DNA from: Rhodoferax sp.
GTDB taxonomy: Bacteria > Pseudomonadota > Gammaproteobacteria > Burkholderiales > Burkholderiaceae_C
DNA: 64,000 nt
Reading direction: 5' to 3'
Assembly: GCF_025354435.1 (NCBI RefSeq)
Contig: NZ_JANXMU010000083.1
Coordinates: 1 to 64,000, forward strand
The position numbers and the translations under genes were made by a program. The notes beneath the pieces are model-generated. The model saw only the letters and a program-made list of their open reading frames with translations. It was not told the DNA's origin and ran no database searches. Within the stretch, counting starts at the first letter, position 1; every line of letters starts with the position of its first letter. Positions 16,071 through 26,898 of this stretch are shown here, in pieces.

Positions 16071-16898
16071 TCAGTGCGACACCAGCAGGTAGCGGTCGGC
16101 ATGCTGCAGCAGCTTGCGGGTCACGCCGCCCAGCGCCCATTCGCGCAGACGGCTGTGGCCATAGGCACCAGCCACAATGACCCCTGCGCCCTGCTCCTCG
16201 GCAATCGCATCCAGGCCTTTTGCATCGTCACCGGTAGACAGAACCACCAACGGTTGGGCCGCCACACCATGCCGCTGCAGCCACGCCACCACATCGTTCA
16301 GGCGTTTATGTGCGTTGGCAAACTCGGCATCGACCACCATTTCGGCCACCACCACGTGCGCGGCCTTTTGCAGCAAGGGCATGGCATCGACCACAGCGCG
16401 GCGGGCTTCGCGCGAATCGGTCCAGCCCACCACCACGCGGTCTAACGTGTTGTCTTCCAGCACCGGCGGTACTACAAAGATGGGCCGACCCGACTGCATG
16501 ATGAGATCGCCCACATGCACCCCGCGCGAGGGGTCCAGGCTGTCCTTGGTACCACGGGCGGTGATGAGCAAGTCCACACTGCGGGCTTCATGCACCACAA
16601 AGTCGGCCATAGGCGCAAACATCACCATCGAGCGCCATTCCAGTCCTGTAGCGCGCGCTTGCAGTGCATTGCGGAACTCGGCCTCTGCAGCATCTACCTC
16701 GGCCTGCATCTGCTTCTTTTCCTGCTCGATCAGTTCGCCAGACACATAGGCCTCGCCGTACACCATCTGCATCGGTCGGCACACAGCGACACCGACTACG
16801 TGGGCGCGGAACCTCTCCGCCAGTTCTCCGGTGGCCTGCAGCACGGCTGTATTCGCGCGCCCCGCCTCCAGTTGCACCATCAACGTTGTGTAGGCCAT
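16071..16898 (-). CDS. Tandem universal stress protein (UspA family)
   Basis: 275 residues containing two Usp units. The N-terminal unit (about 1-145) has lost the ATP-binding glycine motif, having GTKDSLDPSRGVHVGDLIMQSGRPI where it should be. The C-terminal unit (about 150-275) keeps the ATP motif GAYGHSRLREWALGGVTRKLL. Cytoplasmic stress-endurance protein. Last gene of a leftward operon: 25 bases separate it from the DUF2177 gene. Convergent with the EAL protein of the KaiBC operon. Tandem Usp proteins of this kind are common in soil and freshwater betaproteobacteria. Confidence 0.9.
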   Translation of the reverse strand: MAYTTLMVQLEAGRANTAVLQATGELAERFRAHVVGVAVCRPMQMVYGEAYVSGELIEQEKKQMQAEVDAAEAEFRNALQARATGLEWRSMVMFAPMADFVVHEARSVDLLITARGTKDSLDPSRGVHVGDLIMQSGRPIFVVPPVLEDNTLDRVVVGWTDSREARRAVVDAMPLLQKAAHVVVAEMVVDAEFANAHKRLNDVVAWLQRHGVAAQPLVVLSTGDDAKGLDAIAEEQGAGVIVAGAYGHSRLREWALGGVTRKLLQHADRYLLVSH

Positions 16899-16923
16899 GT
16901 TTAGCTCCTTGTGAAACCCGGTC

Positions 16924-17322
16924 TCAGAACCTGTCCATCGCCAGCTTGCCCGCGGTGGCGGCTACGGCACTCACGGCACTTCCCCACGCCATGTCTACCA
17001 ACGACAGCCAAAGCGGCCAGTTCTTTAACGTGGCCAGGTTAGACAAATCATAGGTCGCATATGCCACAAAGCCAAATAGCCCCGCCATCAAAGCGGTGCC
17101 GTGCCAACCCGCCACCTCGGCCCGCGGTGCCACGGTAAACACCACCAGCCCCACGGCATACACACCGTAAAACGCCAGCGCCGCCAGGGCCTGGGGCCGC
17201 ACGGCCATCAAATGCCCAATGCCATCCTGGTACAGCGATTTGGCGATAAAACCCAGCCACAGCACGTCCATCGCCACCATCACCACCGCCACGACCAAAC
17301 CTGCGACAAAGTATTTATTCAT
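16924..17322 (-). CDS. DUF2177 membrane protein
   Basis: 132-residue inner-membrane protein with four predicted helices (YFVAGLVVAVVMVAMDVLWLGF, the segment around ALAFYGVYAVGLVVFTVA, GTALMAGLFGFVAYATYDL, and one near MAWGSAVSAVAATAG). The motifs DVLWLGF and YATYDLSNLATLKNWP are typical of DUF2177, whose function is unknown. Its ATG overlaps the stop of the cardiolipin-synthase-like gene (ATGA), so the two are translationally coupled. Confidence 0.85.
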   Translation of the reverse strand: MNKYFVAGLVVAVVMVAMDVLWLGFIAKSLYQDGIGHLMAVRPQALAALAFYGVYAVGLVVFTVAPRAEVAGWHGTALMAGLFGFVAYATYDLSNLATLKNWPLWLSLVDMAWGSAVSAVAATAGKLAMDRF

Positions 17323-18698
17323 AGCCAATATTCCCAGGCGCGGGCAAACCATTCTTTTAGCCGCAAGTCGATGGCGCGGCGCTGCCAGTCGGCCAGCAGC
17401 ACCGGGTCGGACTCGGCCAGATCCTTTTCGAACATGGCCTGCACCTGGCTGCCGAAGTCGGCCCCCAGCACCACCGCGTTCAGCTCCTGGTTGTGCAAAA
17501 AACTACGCCAGTCCAGGTTGGTCGAGCCCACCGTGGCCCACACGCCGTCGATCAGCGCGGTTTTGGAATGCAGGATGACCCCGCGCCGCTGGTAGATCTT
17601 GACCCCCGCCTGCAGCAGCTGCTCGTAGTAGCGCCGCCCGGCGTGGAACACCAGCCACGAGTCGGTCTGGCTGGGCAGGATCAGCGTCACATCCACCCCG
17701 CGCGCGGCGGCGGCCTTTAGCGCCGCCAGCAGCTGCGGGTCGGGGGCAAAGTAGGCGTTGGTGAGGCGTACGCTGGTCTCGGCACTGCCTATGGCCGACA
17801 GCAGCGTCACATAGATATGGCTGTAGGGCTCATCGGGCGAGCTGCCAATGGCACGCACCACCTGCTGGCCCACCCGCTCGGGCGGTGGAAAGTAATTTTT
17901 AGCCGCCAACGGCGGGCCTTTTTGCGCCTCCCAGGTGGCGATGAACAGTTTTTGGAATTCGGCCACCACCGGCCCTTGCAGCTGCAAGTCGGTGTCGCGC
18001 CAGGCGAGCCTCTCATCGGTGGGGACGGCTTTGCTGGGCTTGCGCGAACCGCCCGAGTACACGCTGCTGATGTTGATGCCGCCCAGGAACGCGGTGCGGC
18101 CGTCCACCACCAGCAGTTTGCGGTGGTCGCGCTGGTTCAGCTCCCACGACTTGCGGGCCAGCAGCGGATTGACGGGGTTGAATTCCAGCACCTGGATGCC
18201 ACTGTCGGTCAACTGCTGAAAAAACGCCGCCGGGGTGCCCAGCGTGCCCACGCTGTCGCGGATCAGATTCACCTGCACGCCCTGCCGCTGCTTGGCCACC
18301 AGCGCCTGGGCAAACTGCTGGCCCACCTCGTCGTCTTCCAGGATGTAGGTTTCCATGTTGATGTGGTCTTGCGCCGCCGCAATGGCCGCAAACATGGCCC
18401 GGTAGGTGGCGGGGCCGTCTTGCAGCAGCCGCACCTGGTTACCCGCCGTCAGCAGGCTGCCCACAATCGCCTCTTCCAGCGCCAGGTGGCGTTCAAAAAT
18501 ATCGGTGGGCGTGCTGCCTTGGCTCTGCAAGCGCGCCAGAATCGCCTTGCTTTGCTCCGCCGACAGCGCGCCGTGCGAACCCGCCAGGCGCACCGGCGTA
18601 CCGCGTGGCTGGGCTATATCGGGGGTGATGGTGGGCAGGCTGCTACAGCCCGCCAAAGCCAGCACCATGGCTGCCACCGCACCACGCAAAAAGCCCAT
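17319..18698 (-). CDS. Phospholipase D / cardiolipin synthase-like lipoprotein
   Basis: 459 residues with a lipoprotein signal (VLALAGC, lipidated Cys about 18) and two PLD domains, each with a complete HKD motif: H192-R-K-x4-D (DHRKLLVVDG) and H377-S-K-x4-D (LHSKTALIDG), both followed by the GG/GS-N block (FLGGINIS, VGSTNLD). Enzymes of this layout join phosphatidylglycerol or phosphatidylethanolamine to make cardiolipin, or act as phospholipases. The lipobox places it outside the cytoplasm, unlike ClsA. Second gene of the operon DUF3309 - this gene - DUF2177 - usp. A membrane-remodelling role under stress is inferred. Confidence 0.87.
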   Translation of the reverse strand: MGFLRGAVAAMVLALAGCSSLPTITPDIAQPRGTPVRLAGSHGALSAEQSKAILARLQSQGSTPTDIFERHLALEEAIVGSLLTAGNQVRLLQDGPATYRAMFAAIAAAQDHINMETYILEDDEVGQQFAQALVAKQRQGVQVNLIRDSVGTLGTPAAFFQQLTDSGIQVLEFNPVNPLLARKSWELNQRDHRKLLVVDGRTAFLGGINISSVYSGGSRKPSKAVPTDERLAWRDTDLQLQGPVVAEFQKLFIATWEAQKGPPLAAKNYFPPPERVGQQVVRAIGSSPDEPYSHIYVTLLSAIGSAETSVRLTNAYFAPDPQLLAALKAAAARGVDVTLILPSQTDSWLVFHAGRRYYEQLLQAGVKIYQRRGVILHSKTALIDGVWATVGSTNLDWRSFLHNQELNAVVLGADFGSQVQAMFEKDLAESDPVLLADWQRRAIDLRLKEWFARAWEYWL

Positions 18699-18723
18699 GC
18701 TCGGTACTCCGGTTGTATGAATG

Positions 18724-18882
18724 CTAGATCCTACCCATCAACAGCAGCACGATGACGATGACCACCACCAGCCCAAGGCCGCCGGTAGGGCCATAGCCCC
18801 AGTTACTGCTGTGCGACCAGGTCGGCAGCACGCCGATCAGCATCAAAATTAAAACGATCAGGATGATGGTGGTAATGCTCAT
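18724..18882 (-). CDS. DUF3309 small membrane protein
   Basis: 52 residues: one N-terminal helix (ITTIILIVLILMLIGVLPTW), the central SHSSNWGYGPTGGLG block characteristic of DUF3309, and a second helix ending in LLLMGRI. The start at 18882 is preceded by AAGGGGAT-type ribosome site. First gene of the leftward stress operon, 25 bases before the cardiolipin-synthase-like gene. Function unknown. Confidence 0.88.
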   Translation of the reverse strand: MSITTIILIVLILMLIGVLPTWSHSSNWGYGPTGGLGLVVVIVIVLLLMGRI

Positions 18883-18958
18883 GGAAATCCCCTTGGTTTG
18901 GATGGACAGCAGCAAATGCTGCATGCCGTCAATCTAGGGCTTGGCCCAGCGGTTTACC

Positions 18959-18972
18959 GTGCGCTAGCGCAC
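18959..18972. repeat. 14-bp perfect palindrome
   Basis: GTGCGCTAGCGCAC overlaps the stop codon of the small leftward gene and lies about 80 bases upstream of the DUF3309 start. Could be an operator or a minimal hairpin. Confidence 0.4.
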
Positions 18973-19182
18973 ATAACCCAGCACTGAGGGATGCAACTCG
19001 CGCAATTGCTCCAACGTGTCCAAACACTCTTGCAACATGGGAGACAAAGCATGGCCATTGGCATCGCGCACCACGGTGTCACGCAGACGCGTCATCACCG
19101 CCTCAAACAGAAGGTCCCAATCTTCAAGCGCCACCCGATAAGCCTCACCGGGCAGGGGATTCGGTGGATAAGATACGTGCAT
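18964..19182 (-). CDS. Hypothetical protein (72 aa)
   Basis: Small soluble acidic protein, MHVSYPPNPLPGEAYRVAL at the start and an apparently helical body (LLFEAVMTRLRDTVVRDANG, LQECLDTLEQLRELHPSVLG). No family recognised. GC-rich codon use and its position 81 bases upstream of the DUF3309 operon in the same direction support a real gene. It could be the promoter-proximal member of that operon. Confidence 0.6.
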   Translation of the reverse strand: MHVSYPPNPLPGEAYRVALEDWDLLFEAVMTRLRDTVVRDANGHALSPMLQECLDTLEQLRELHPSVLGYVR

Positions 19183-19292
19183 AAAAGCGTCGAATAAATG
19201 TAACGCTGCACTGTATGGGCGTTAGTTCCTAGACAAAGTGTCAAAAGACATGTTGATTTTACCTCCAGAACTCCCTCCCACGAAGGCCCCCC

Positions 19293-20030
19293 ATGGATGA
19301 AGTTCGGTGCAGCGCTTGCCCCCTGCGGCCGCTGCCTTTGTTTATTGCGCAAACCGGCGAAGAGCTGGCCTTGGTGCAGTCGCTCAAGCGCCGCGAGGTC
19401 CATTTGCGCGCGGGCGAAACCCTGATCCACGAGGGCCAGACCGATGCCCCGCTGTACACCCTGCGTTCCGGCTGGGCCTTTCGCTACAAAACCCTGAGCG
19501 ATGGGCGGCGGCAAATTTTGACGTTTCTGCTGGCGGGCGACTTCATTGGCGTGCAGCAAAAAATGGGCGATGCCTCGGCCCACGGCGTGCAGACCCTCAC
19601 CGAAGCGCAGCTGTGTGTGTTCCAGCGCGATGCCCTGTGGGAGCTGCACCGCCAGTCGCCCAGCATGGGCTTCAACATCACCTGGCTGACCGCGCACGAG
19701 GAGTCTATGGTGGACGACACCCTGCTGTCGGTCGGGCGGCGCAGCGCCGAGGAGCGCATCGCCATGCTGCTGATCATCTTATTCAAGCGCGCCGCGGCCC
19801 TGCAGCCCGATGGTGGCAAGTCTGGCGTGCCGTTTCCGCTGACCCAGCAGCACATTGCCGATGGCCTGGGCCTGTCGCTGGTGCACACCAACAAAACCCT
19901 GCGCAAGCTGGAACGCCGGGGCCTGCACTGCATGCAAGACGGGCGTTTGGTGATGCGGGATGTGAAAGCCCTGGCGCGCCTGGCCGACCTCTACGGCGAC
20001 GGCAAGCCCGCTTTGCGTCCGCTGATTTAG
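19293..20030 (+). CDS. Crp/Fnr-family transcription regulator
   Basis: 245 residues: cyclic-nucleotide-binding-fold sensor domain (about 20-135; GETLIHEGQTDAPLYTLRSG, LLAGDFIGVQQ) and a C-terminal winged helix with recognition region TQQHIADGLGLSLVHTNKTLRKL (shown split by function). Two N-terminal cysteines (CSACPL, residues 6 and 9) resemble the first cysteines of Fnr, but the full four-Cys cluster is not complete here, so redox or oxygen sensing is uncertain. The nucleotide-binding residues of CRP are not evident. Isolated gene, convergent with asmA across a repeat copy. Confidence 0.88.
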   Translation: MDEVRCSACPLRPLPLFIAQTGEELALVQSLKRREVHLRAGETLIHEGQTDAPLYTLRSGWAFRYKTLSDGRRQILTFLLAGDFIGVQQKMGDASAHGVQTLTEAQLCVFQRDALWELHRQSPSMGFNITWLTAHEESMVDDTLLSVGRRSAEERIAMLLIILFKRAAALQPDGGKSGVPFPLTQQHIADGLGLSLVHTNKTLRKLERRGLHCMQDGRLVMRDVKALARLADLYGDGKPALRPLI

Positions 20031-20078
20031 CTATTTATTTAATAGCTACTAGCGCATACTTCATATGCGCTAGATGCC
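20031..20078 (+). repeat. Extragenic repeat, copy 3
   Basis: AATAGCTACTAGCGCATACT then CATATGCGCTAGATGCC, filling nearly the whole 59-base gap between the convergent Crp/Fnr and AsmA genes. Confidence 0.8.
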
Positions 20079-20089
20079 TAAAACACTAT

Positions 20090-22126
20090 TTATTTCTTGC
20101 CTGCTGAGCGCTGCGTCAGTGCAGCACACCCAGCCGCGCCGCGCTTGGCCGCGTCGGCATCGCCCAGATCCACCCACGGAATCACCGCCGCCAGCGGGTT
20201 CACCAGGGCCAGCAGCAGCGAAGCCGCGGCCTTTTTGGCCAACGGGGCTTTCTCCAGCGACACCTCGGGCTTGCTGAAGGTGCCCTGTACCTTGATCGGC
20301 GTGCGCACACTCAGCGGGCTGAAGTCTTTGGGCGCCACCACGGCGCGCAGGTCCAGGGCCTCGGTGGCCAGCGACAACGAACCGTCTATCCACACCGCCG
20401 AATCGGCGGTGTCCACCACCATCACCTTGGGGCGGAAGTTACCGTCTTTGGCCACCAGGTCGGCCACCGCGCACTGCACCGGCAGGGCATCGTCGCCCTT
20501 GACCAGCATGCCCAGGCCCTCGGCAATGTCCAGCCCGGCCAGCTCTACGCCCAGGTGCGACACGGTGCCGTTACGCAAGGTGGTGCGTGCCGTGCCTTGC
20601 AGGCTAGCCAAAATCTCGGCCGTCGACCGGCCCTGCCCCGCCAGCTTGGCCTCGCCAAACAGCTGGCCCGACACATAAGGCGGCGCCCCATCGGCGCGGG
20701 TGATTTTGAGCCAACGCTCCAGCCGCACCGCATCCCAGCGCAGGTCGGCTGTCCACAGCGCCGTCTCGGCCCGGCCGTCCAGCGCCAGATCGCCGCGCAA
20801 CTGGCCCTGGGCCGTACGGGCGACCAGGTCGCGCAGGCTCAGCACCCCGCCCACCAGTTGCAGGTGCACCGACAAGGGCTGCAAGGGTTCCAGGTAGCTG
20901 GTGTTCAGGTTGACCTCAGCGATATTCACCAGCACGTTGGCATCCATGGCGCGCAGGGCGGCCAGGTCGAACGGACGGTCTGGCAGCACCCGGCCCTTGG
21001 CCTTGGCGTGGTTGGCCACGGGTACCGCCGCATCGGCCGTTTCGGTCGAAGTGGTACCCACCACTGGCCCCAGGTCGGCCAGCAGCAGGCGGCTACCGCC
21101 CAGCTTGCCCGACAGCACGGGCACTTTGCCCGCCGACTCGTAGCTGAACGCGCCATTCAGGCGGCTGGCACCCACGGTGGCATCGTTGACCACCACCTTC
21201 CAGCTACTGCCGGTTTTGGCCAGCGTGCCATCGGTTCTGAACGCCGCCGTGGTCGGCAGCGTCACCCCTAGCGGGTCGCCCACTGCGGCCAGCGACGGAC
21301 CTTTGAGGCTGAAACGGCCACTAAAATTTTGTGGCTGCAGCGCATCGGGGGCCGTGCCTTTGAAATCCAGGTGCGCGCGGCCCACGGTGGCGTTAATGGC
21401 CACCGCCACCGGCAACACCGAAGGGTTGCTGCCCTCTGACGGCAACACGGCCGACGAGGCCAGCAGGATCTTCAGCGGCAGCTTGCGGTAGTGGCCGTTG
21501 GCTTCAATCTTGACCACGCTGGCAGGCCGTCCATCGGCCGACACGGTGCCCGGCACCAGCGACAAAGTGGCATCCATATTGGCCGACAGTGGTGCGTCCA
21601 CATAGTGCACCAGGCCATCGGTGACCTGCAGCGTGCCAAATTGCGGCAGGCGGGTGGGTGTGTCGGGCTGGGTGGCGGGCGCAGGGCTGGCACCAAACTG
21701 CCAAGAGGCCCGGCCATCGGCCATACGCTCAATGTTGCCATCTAGCGTGCGGGCTACCAGGCTCTGGATGCGCACAGGCTCGCCCTGGTAAGCGCGCCAC
21801 AGGTCGGTATAGCGCAGCTCCAGCGCCACATCTTCGGCCCGCAGCATGTGGGGCGTGGTGCTCCAGGCCGGCGCGGCAATCTCCAGCAGCTTGGTTTCCA
21901 GGCGGATGCCACCGACAAAGCGCACCGTAAAGCCGGTAGCGGGCTGGCCGTCGTCGGCAAAGCGCACTTTGCGGTCCAGCTTGTCAGAAAGAAAGTTTTG
22001 CAGCGGGGCCGCCAGAAACGGCCAACCCAGCCATTCACCTACAGCCACCCCACCTGCGGCGCACAGCAGCACCGCCACCAGCCCCACGCGCCATTTGCGG
22101 CCGCTTCGTATCACAGTTGTATTCAT
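20090..22126 (-). CDS. AsmA-family protein
   Basis: 678 residues. One N-terminal membrane helix (about 13-32, VGLVAVLLCAAGGVAVGEWL) and a large periplasmic body with the AsmA N-terminal pattern (FLSDKLDRKVRFADD) and a conserved C-terminal AsmA_2 region (LEIAEGL-like DIAEGLGMLVKGDDALPVQC, then GNFRPKVMVVDTADSAVWIDG). AsmA relatives form long beta-groove proteins that help phospholipids reach the outer membrane. The tail ends in Cys/Ala-rich residues after IPWVDLGDADAAKRG. Monocistronic; 22 bases from the next gene. Confidence 0.88.
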   Translation of the reverse strand: MNTTVIRSGRKWRVGLVAVLLCAAGGVAVGEWLGWPFLAAPLQNFLSDKLDRKVRFADDGQPATGFTVRFVGGIRLETKLLEIAAPAWSTTPHMLRAEDVALELRYTDLWRAYQGEPVRIQSLVARTLDGNIERMADGRASWQFGASPAPATQPDTPTRLPQFGTLQVTDGLVHYVDAPLSANMDATLSLVPGTVSADGRPASVVKIEANGHYRKLPLKILLASSAVLPSEGSNPSVLPVAVAINATVGRAHLDFKGTAPDALQPQNFSGRFSLKGPSLAAVGDPLGVTLPTTAAFRTDGTLAKTGSSWKVVVNDATVGASRLNGAFSYESAGKVPVLSGKLGGSRLLLADLGPVVGTTSTETADAAVPVANHAKAKGRVLPDRPFDLAALRAMDANVLVNIAEVNLNTSYLEPLQPLSVHLQLVGGVLSLRDLVARTAQGQLRGDLALDGRAETALWTADLRWDAVRLERWLKITRADGAPPYVSGQLFGEAKLAGQGRSTAEILASLQGTARTTLRNGTVSHLGVELAGLDIAEGLGMLVKGDDALPVQCAVADLVAKDGNFRPKVMVVDTADSAVWIDGSLSLATEALDLRAVVAPKDFSPLSVRTPIKVQGTFSKPEVSLEKAPLAKKAAASLLLALVNPLAAVIPWVDLGDADAAKRGAAGCAALTQRSAGKK

Positions 22127-22148
22127 AGGGGCATGGTAACGGGCCAGG

Positions 22149-22646
22149 CTAAGACAAATCGGTCAGCGTTTCATGCGTACCCAGCGCCACCGGGCGGCCC
22201 ACCACGGCCGATGCGGCCATGGCCACCATCCGCACCATGCGACCGTGCGGCACGTCCCAGTACTCGGCTTCGTGCGGCACAATTTTCAACAGCCCCAGGT
22301 GGGTGGACTCCACGCCGTCGGGAAACCAGGGCCGGGCCATGGGGGTCCACAGCCGTTCCAGTTCTTCGCGGTCGTCATGGATCTCGCCACGGCCGGAAAT
22401 CGACACATAGGTCGCCCGCTCGGTATCGCTAAAACTGAGGTTGACCACCTGCAGATGCTCCATTTTTTCAGAGCGCAGATCGGTGAAGAACCACAGCGCG
22501 CCCTGGGCATCCATCTCCAGCGGCACCATGGGCTGGCTGACCAGCGCACCGTGGTGGTCAAAGGTGGTCAGCATGGCCACATGGATGGACTCAATCAAGC
22601 CGCAGATATGGCTGAGTTCGGGTTTGGTTTGGGGTTTGATGTGCAT
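22149..22646 (-). CDS. Pyridoxamine 5'-phosphate oxidase-like (general stress protein 26) family
   Basis: 165-residue split-barrel flavin-binding-fold protein. Core motifs HVAMLTTFDHHGALVSQPM, LWFFTDLRSEKMEHL and NLSFSDTERATYVSISGRG match the PNPOx-like/GS26 group, which bind FMN or haem-like cofactors and are often stress induced. The start at 22646 has an AGGAGAG ribosome site. A GTCCTAC dyad sits 79 bases upstream, placing it in the proposed regulon. Enzymatic activity on pyridoxamine phosphate is unlikely, since the PNPOx C-terminal signature is missing. Confidence 0.87.
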   Translation of the reverse strand: MHIKPQTKPELSHICGLIESIHVAMLTTFDHHGALVSQPMVPLEMDAQGALWFFTDLRSEKMEHLQVVNLSFSDTERATYVSISGRGEIHDDREELERLWTPMARPWFPDGVESTHLGLLKIVPHEAEYWDVPHGRMVRMVAMAASAVVGRPVALGTHETLTDLS

Positions 22647-22724
22647 AGGTCTCTCCTGATGGGCAACGCATCCATCTTCGCGGCCAGGCCGCCCCCACGC
22701 CATCGGTCACAACCGGCTCTGCGT

Positions 22725-22740
22725 GTGGGTGCTCTCCTAC
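22725..22740 (+). promoter_or_regulatory. GTCCTAC dyad, site 7
   Basis: GTGGGTGCTCTCCTAC, 79 bases upstream of the PNPOx-like gene start; one base of each arm differs from the consensus. Confidence 0.45.
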
Positions 22741-22754
22741 ACCTGCCGCTGCCG

Positions 22755-23234
22755 CTAGCCCTGGGCCACAAACCGGTCTGCCCGCGCCGCATTCAGCACA
22801 TCGGCCGCGTCCGACACCAGCACATCGGCCGGGCGCTCGCCTTCCAGCCAGGGGTTGGGCTGGGCAAACCAGGCAGCCAGCGCCCAGGGGGGGTACACCG
22901 GATTCAGCTCGGCCAGCACCAGGGCCAGTTGCGGCAGCGGCACCATGTCCACCAGGTCAAACTGGAACACCGGCATCCAGCTTTGCGCATGCCAGTCCAG
23001 GCACAGCACCTCCCGCCCCGCCATCCAGCGCGCCACCGTCGCCAGGTCCGGCCCGCCGCGCCGCATGAACAGCTCCAGCGTCTCCTGCGTCCGCGCCAAC
23101 CCGCCACTGGGCCGGTAAGCATCCAGCAAGGCGATGAACTGCATGTCCACCCCCAGCGCCACCGGCGCACGGCAGTCGCGGGACGCGAAATAGGGTGCAA
23201 ACGGCATAGGCGAAGGCATGGCGAAGGGCTGCAT
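22755..23234 (-). CDS. Hypothetical protein, possible MbcA/ParS-like C-terminal domain
   Basis: 159 residues from the ATG at 23234 (GGAGA ribosome site). N-terminus Pro/Met/Phe-rich (MQPFAMPSPMPFAPYF), middle LDWHAQSWMPVFQFDL, and end AQPNPWLEGERPADVLVSDAADVLNAARADRF. The C-terminal NPWLEGERPADVL element resembles the Xre/MbcA/ParS (DUF2384) antitoxin domain, but no RES-type toxin gene is adjacent, so a toxin-antitoxin role is not supported. It could be an orphan of that fold or an unrelated family. Confidence 0.6.
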   Translation of the reverse strand: MQPFAMPSPMPFAPYFASRDCRAPVALGVDMQFIALLDAYRPSGGLARTQETLELFMRRGGPDLATVARWMAGREVLCLDWHAQSWMPVFQFDLVDMVPLPQLALVLAELNPVYPPWALAAWFAQPNPWLEGERPADVLVSDAADVLNAARADRFVAQG

Positions 23235-23340
23235 GGGATCTCCATGGGGGTGGGTGAAAACAGCCCCCACGGTAAAAGCGCCCACCGGCCCGGTCTGTGC
23301 GTTGGCACACGTAAGCAAATAAATCTGCAGTGCAGACAAA

Positions 23341-23389
23341 ATTCCTAAATCAATAGCGCCTGGCGTAGGTGGAATATGCGCTAGATGCC
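23341..23389 (+). repeat. Extragenic repeat, copy 4
   Basis: AATAGCGCCTGGCGTAGG then GGAATATGCGCTAGATGCC. It lies upstream of the small gene preceding katE and 18 bases before a 33-bp element shared with 26992-27024. Confidence 0.75.
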
Positions 23390-23407
23390 AATTTTCTTTC
23401 TAAAACA

Positions 23408-23440
23408 CCTATGTGCTCTACCGCACGGACAGACTGCACG
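23408..23440 (+). promoter_or_regulatory. 33-bp shared upstream element, copy A
   Basis: Begins CCTATGTG, continues CTCTACCGCAC and ends ACTGCACG. It matches 27 of 33 bases of 26992-27024. It lies 46 bases before the small gene that precedes katE. Confidence 0.45.
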
Positions 23441-23486
23441 CTGCGGCCTAAGGTGGCGGCATTGCAACCCCAGCGAGGCAGCCACC

Positions 23487-23729
23487 ATGCCCAAACGAAC
23501 CACTACCGCCGTGCGCTCGGTCAACACCGCTACCCCGGCCCGGCGCAAGCCCAACATCCTCAGCTCCGCCACGCCCAAACTGCCGCATGAGCACGACCAG
23601 TCGGTCGGTATGACGGACGGAGCCCCCAGCAAAAAAGTGCAGCAGGCCTACCGCGATGTAACCCAGGGCCAGCAGGACACCGACCGCGGCCCCGAGGCCC
23701 ACCGCGCCTACCAAAAGCTGAAGAAGTAA
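23487..23729 (+). CDS. Small basic hypothetical protein upstream of catalase
   Basis: 80 residues, rich in Lys, Arg, Thr and Pro, probably unstructured (MPKRTTTAVRSVNTATPARR). A short conserved-looking core DGAPSKKVQQAYRDVTQGQQDTDRG ends in QKLKK (quoted in parts; this is the only segment with helix propensity). The GAGG ribosome site and 22-base gap to katE indicate an operon. No known family; a nucleic-acid-binding or small stress protein is possible but not shown. Confidence 0.68.
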   Translation: MPKRTTTAVRSVNTATPARRKPNILSSATPKLPHEHDQSVGMTDGAPSKKVQQAYRDVTQGQQDTDRGPEAHRAYQKLKK

Positions 23730-23751
23730 GCCCCCCGAACAAGGATTTCCC

Positions 23752-25950
<2,199 letters not shown>

Positions 25951-26000
25951 AATTCCTATATTGATAGCTACCAGCAAAGGCGGAATATGCGCTAGAAGCC
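25951..26000 (+). repeat. Extragenic repeat, copy 5
   Basis: TTGATAGCTACCAGCAAAGG then CGGAATATGCGCTAGAAGCC, starting directly after the katE stop codon and ending 30 bases before the hydrolase gene. Confidence 0.75.
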
Positions 26001-26030
26001 GATTTGATACTTAATTTTTAGGAAGTAAGC

Positions 26031-26852
26031 ATGCCCACCATCACCACCCAGGACAACACCCCGCTGTACGTCAAAGACTGGGGCACGGGCCGCCCGGTCA
26101 TCCTGCTGCACGGTTGGCCGCTGTCGGCCGACAGCTGGGACGACCAGGCCATGGCGATGGCCGAGGCGGGCTACCGCGCCATTGCCTACGACCGGCGCGG
26201 CTTTGGCCGGTCAGGCCAGCCCTGGAGCGGCTACGACTACGACACCCTGGCCGACGACCTGGCCGCAGTGGTTGACTACGCCGGCGCAGCCAACACCACC
26301 CTGGTCGGCTTCTCGATGGGCGGCGGTGAGGTGGCGCGCTACATGTCGCGCCACGGCGGCAAGGGCGTGGTGCAGGCGGCCCTGGTCTCGTCCGTGCTGC
26401 CGTTTCGACTGCAAACGGCCGACAACCCCGAAGGTGCGCCACAGGCCGGGTTTACGTCCATCGCCGAGGCGCTGCGCGAAGACCGGGCCGCCTTTTTTAC
26501 CGACTTCTTCAACGATTTCTTTGGCGTGGGCCTGCTGAGCCAGCCGGTCAGCAACGAGCTGCTGGCCTGGGCCGGCAACACCGCCCTGCAGGCCAGCCTG
26601 CGCGCCACGCTGGAATGCCTGAAGTCTTTCAGCAGCACCGACTTTCGCCCCGACCTGGCCGCCTTCAAGGTACCCACGCTGGTCATCCACGGCACCGAAG
26701 ACCGCACCGTACCCATCGAAAGCTCCGCCCGGCCCACGGCGCAAGAGGTGGGTATGTCCACCCTGCTGGAGTACGAAGGTGCACCGCACGGCCTGTTTGC
26801 CACCCACAAAGAGCGCCTGACGCACGATCTGCTGGCGTTTTTGGGCAAATAG
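26031..26852 (+). CDS. Alpha/beta hydrolase, non-haem chloroperoxidase / arylesterase type
   Basis: 273 residues, single alpha/beta hydrolase domain. Oxyanion motif LLHGWPLSADSW, nucleophile S95 in GFSMGGGE, acid Asp in HGTEDRTVPIE, and catalytic His in GAPHGLF. The sequence is of the cofactor-free haloperoxidase/perhydrolase group, which can generate peracids from H2O2 and also hydrolyse esters. This is interesting because katE is directly upstream, though a repeat element separates them and co-transcription is uncertain. Substrate unknown. Confidence 0.9.
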   Translation: MPTITTQDNTPLYVKDWGTGRPVILLHGWPLSADSWDDQAMAMAEAGYRAIAYDRRGFGRSGQPWSGYDYDTLADDLAAVVDYAGAANTTLVGFSMGGGEVARYMSRHGGKGVVQAALVSSVLPFRLQTADNPEGAPQAGFTSIAEALREDRAAFFTDFFNDFFGVGLLSQPVSNELLAWAGNTALQASLRATLECLKSFSSTDFRPDLAAFKVPTLVIHGTEDRTVPIESSARPTAQEVGMSTLLEYEGAPHGLFATHKERLTHDLLAFLGK

Positions 26853-26898
26853 GCCCACCACTACCGCGTAACGGCCAGTACCAAAAATACAAGCCAAA

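Noticed and set aside
17817..18755. Plus-strand open frame of 312 codons
   Set aside because: Antisense to the phospholipase D gene, which has both HKD motifs.
22755..23234. Toxin-antitoxin locus
   Set aside because: The weak MbcA/ParS-like end is not accompanied by any RES or other toxin gene nearby.
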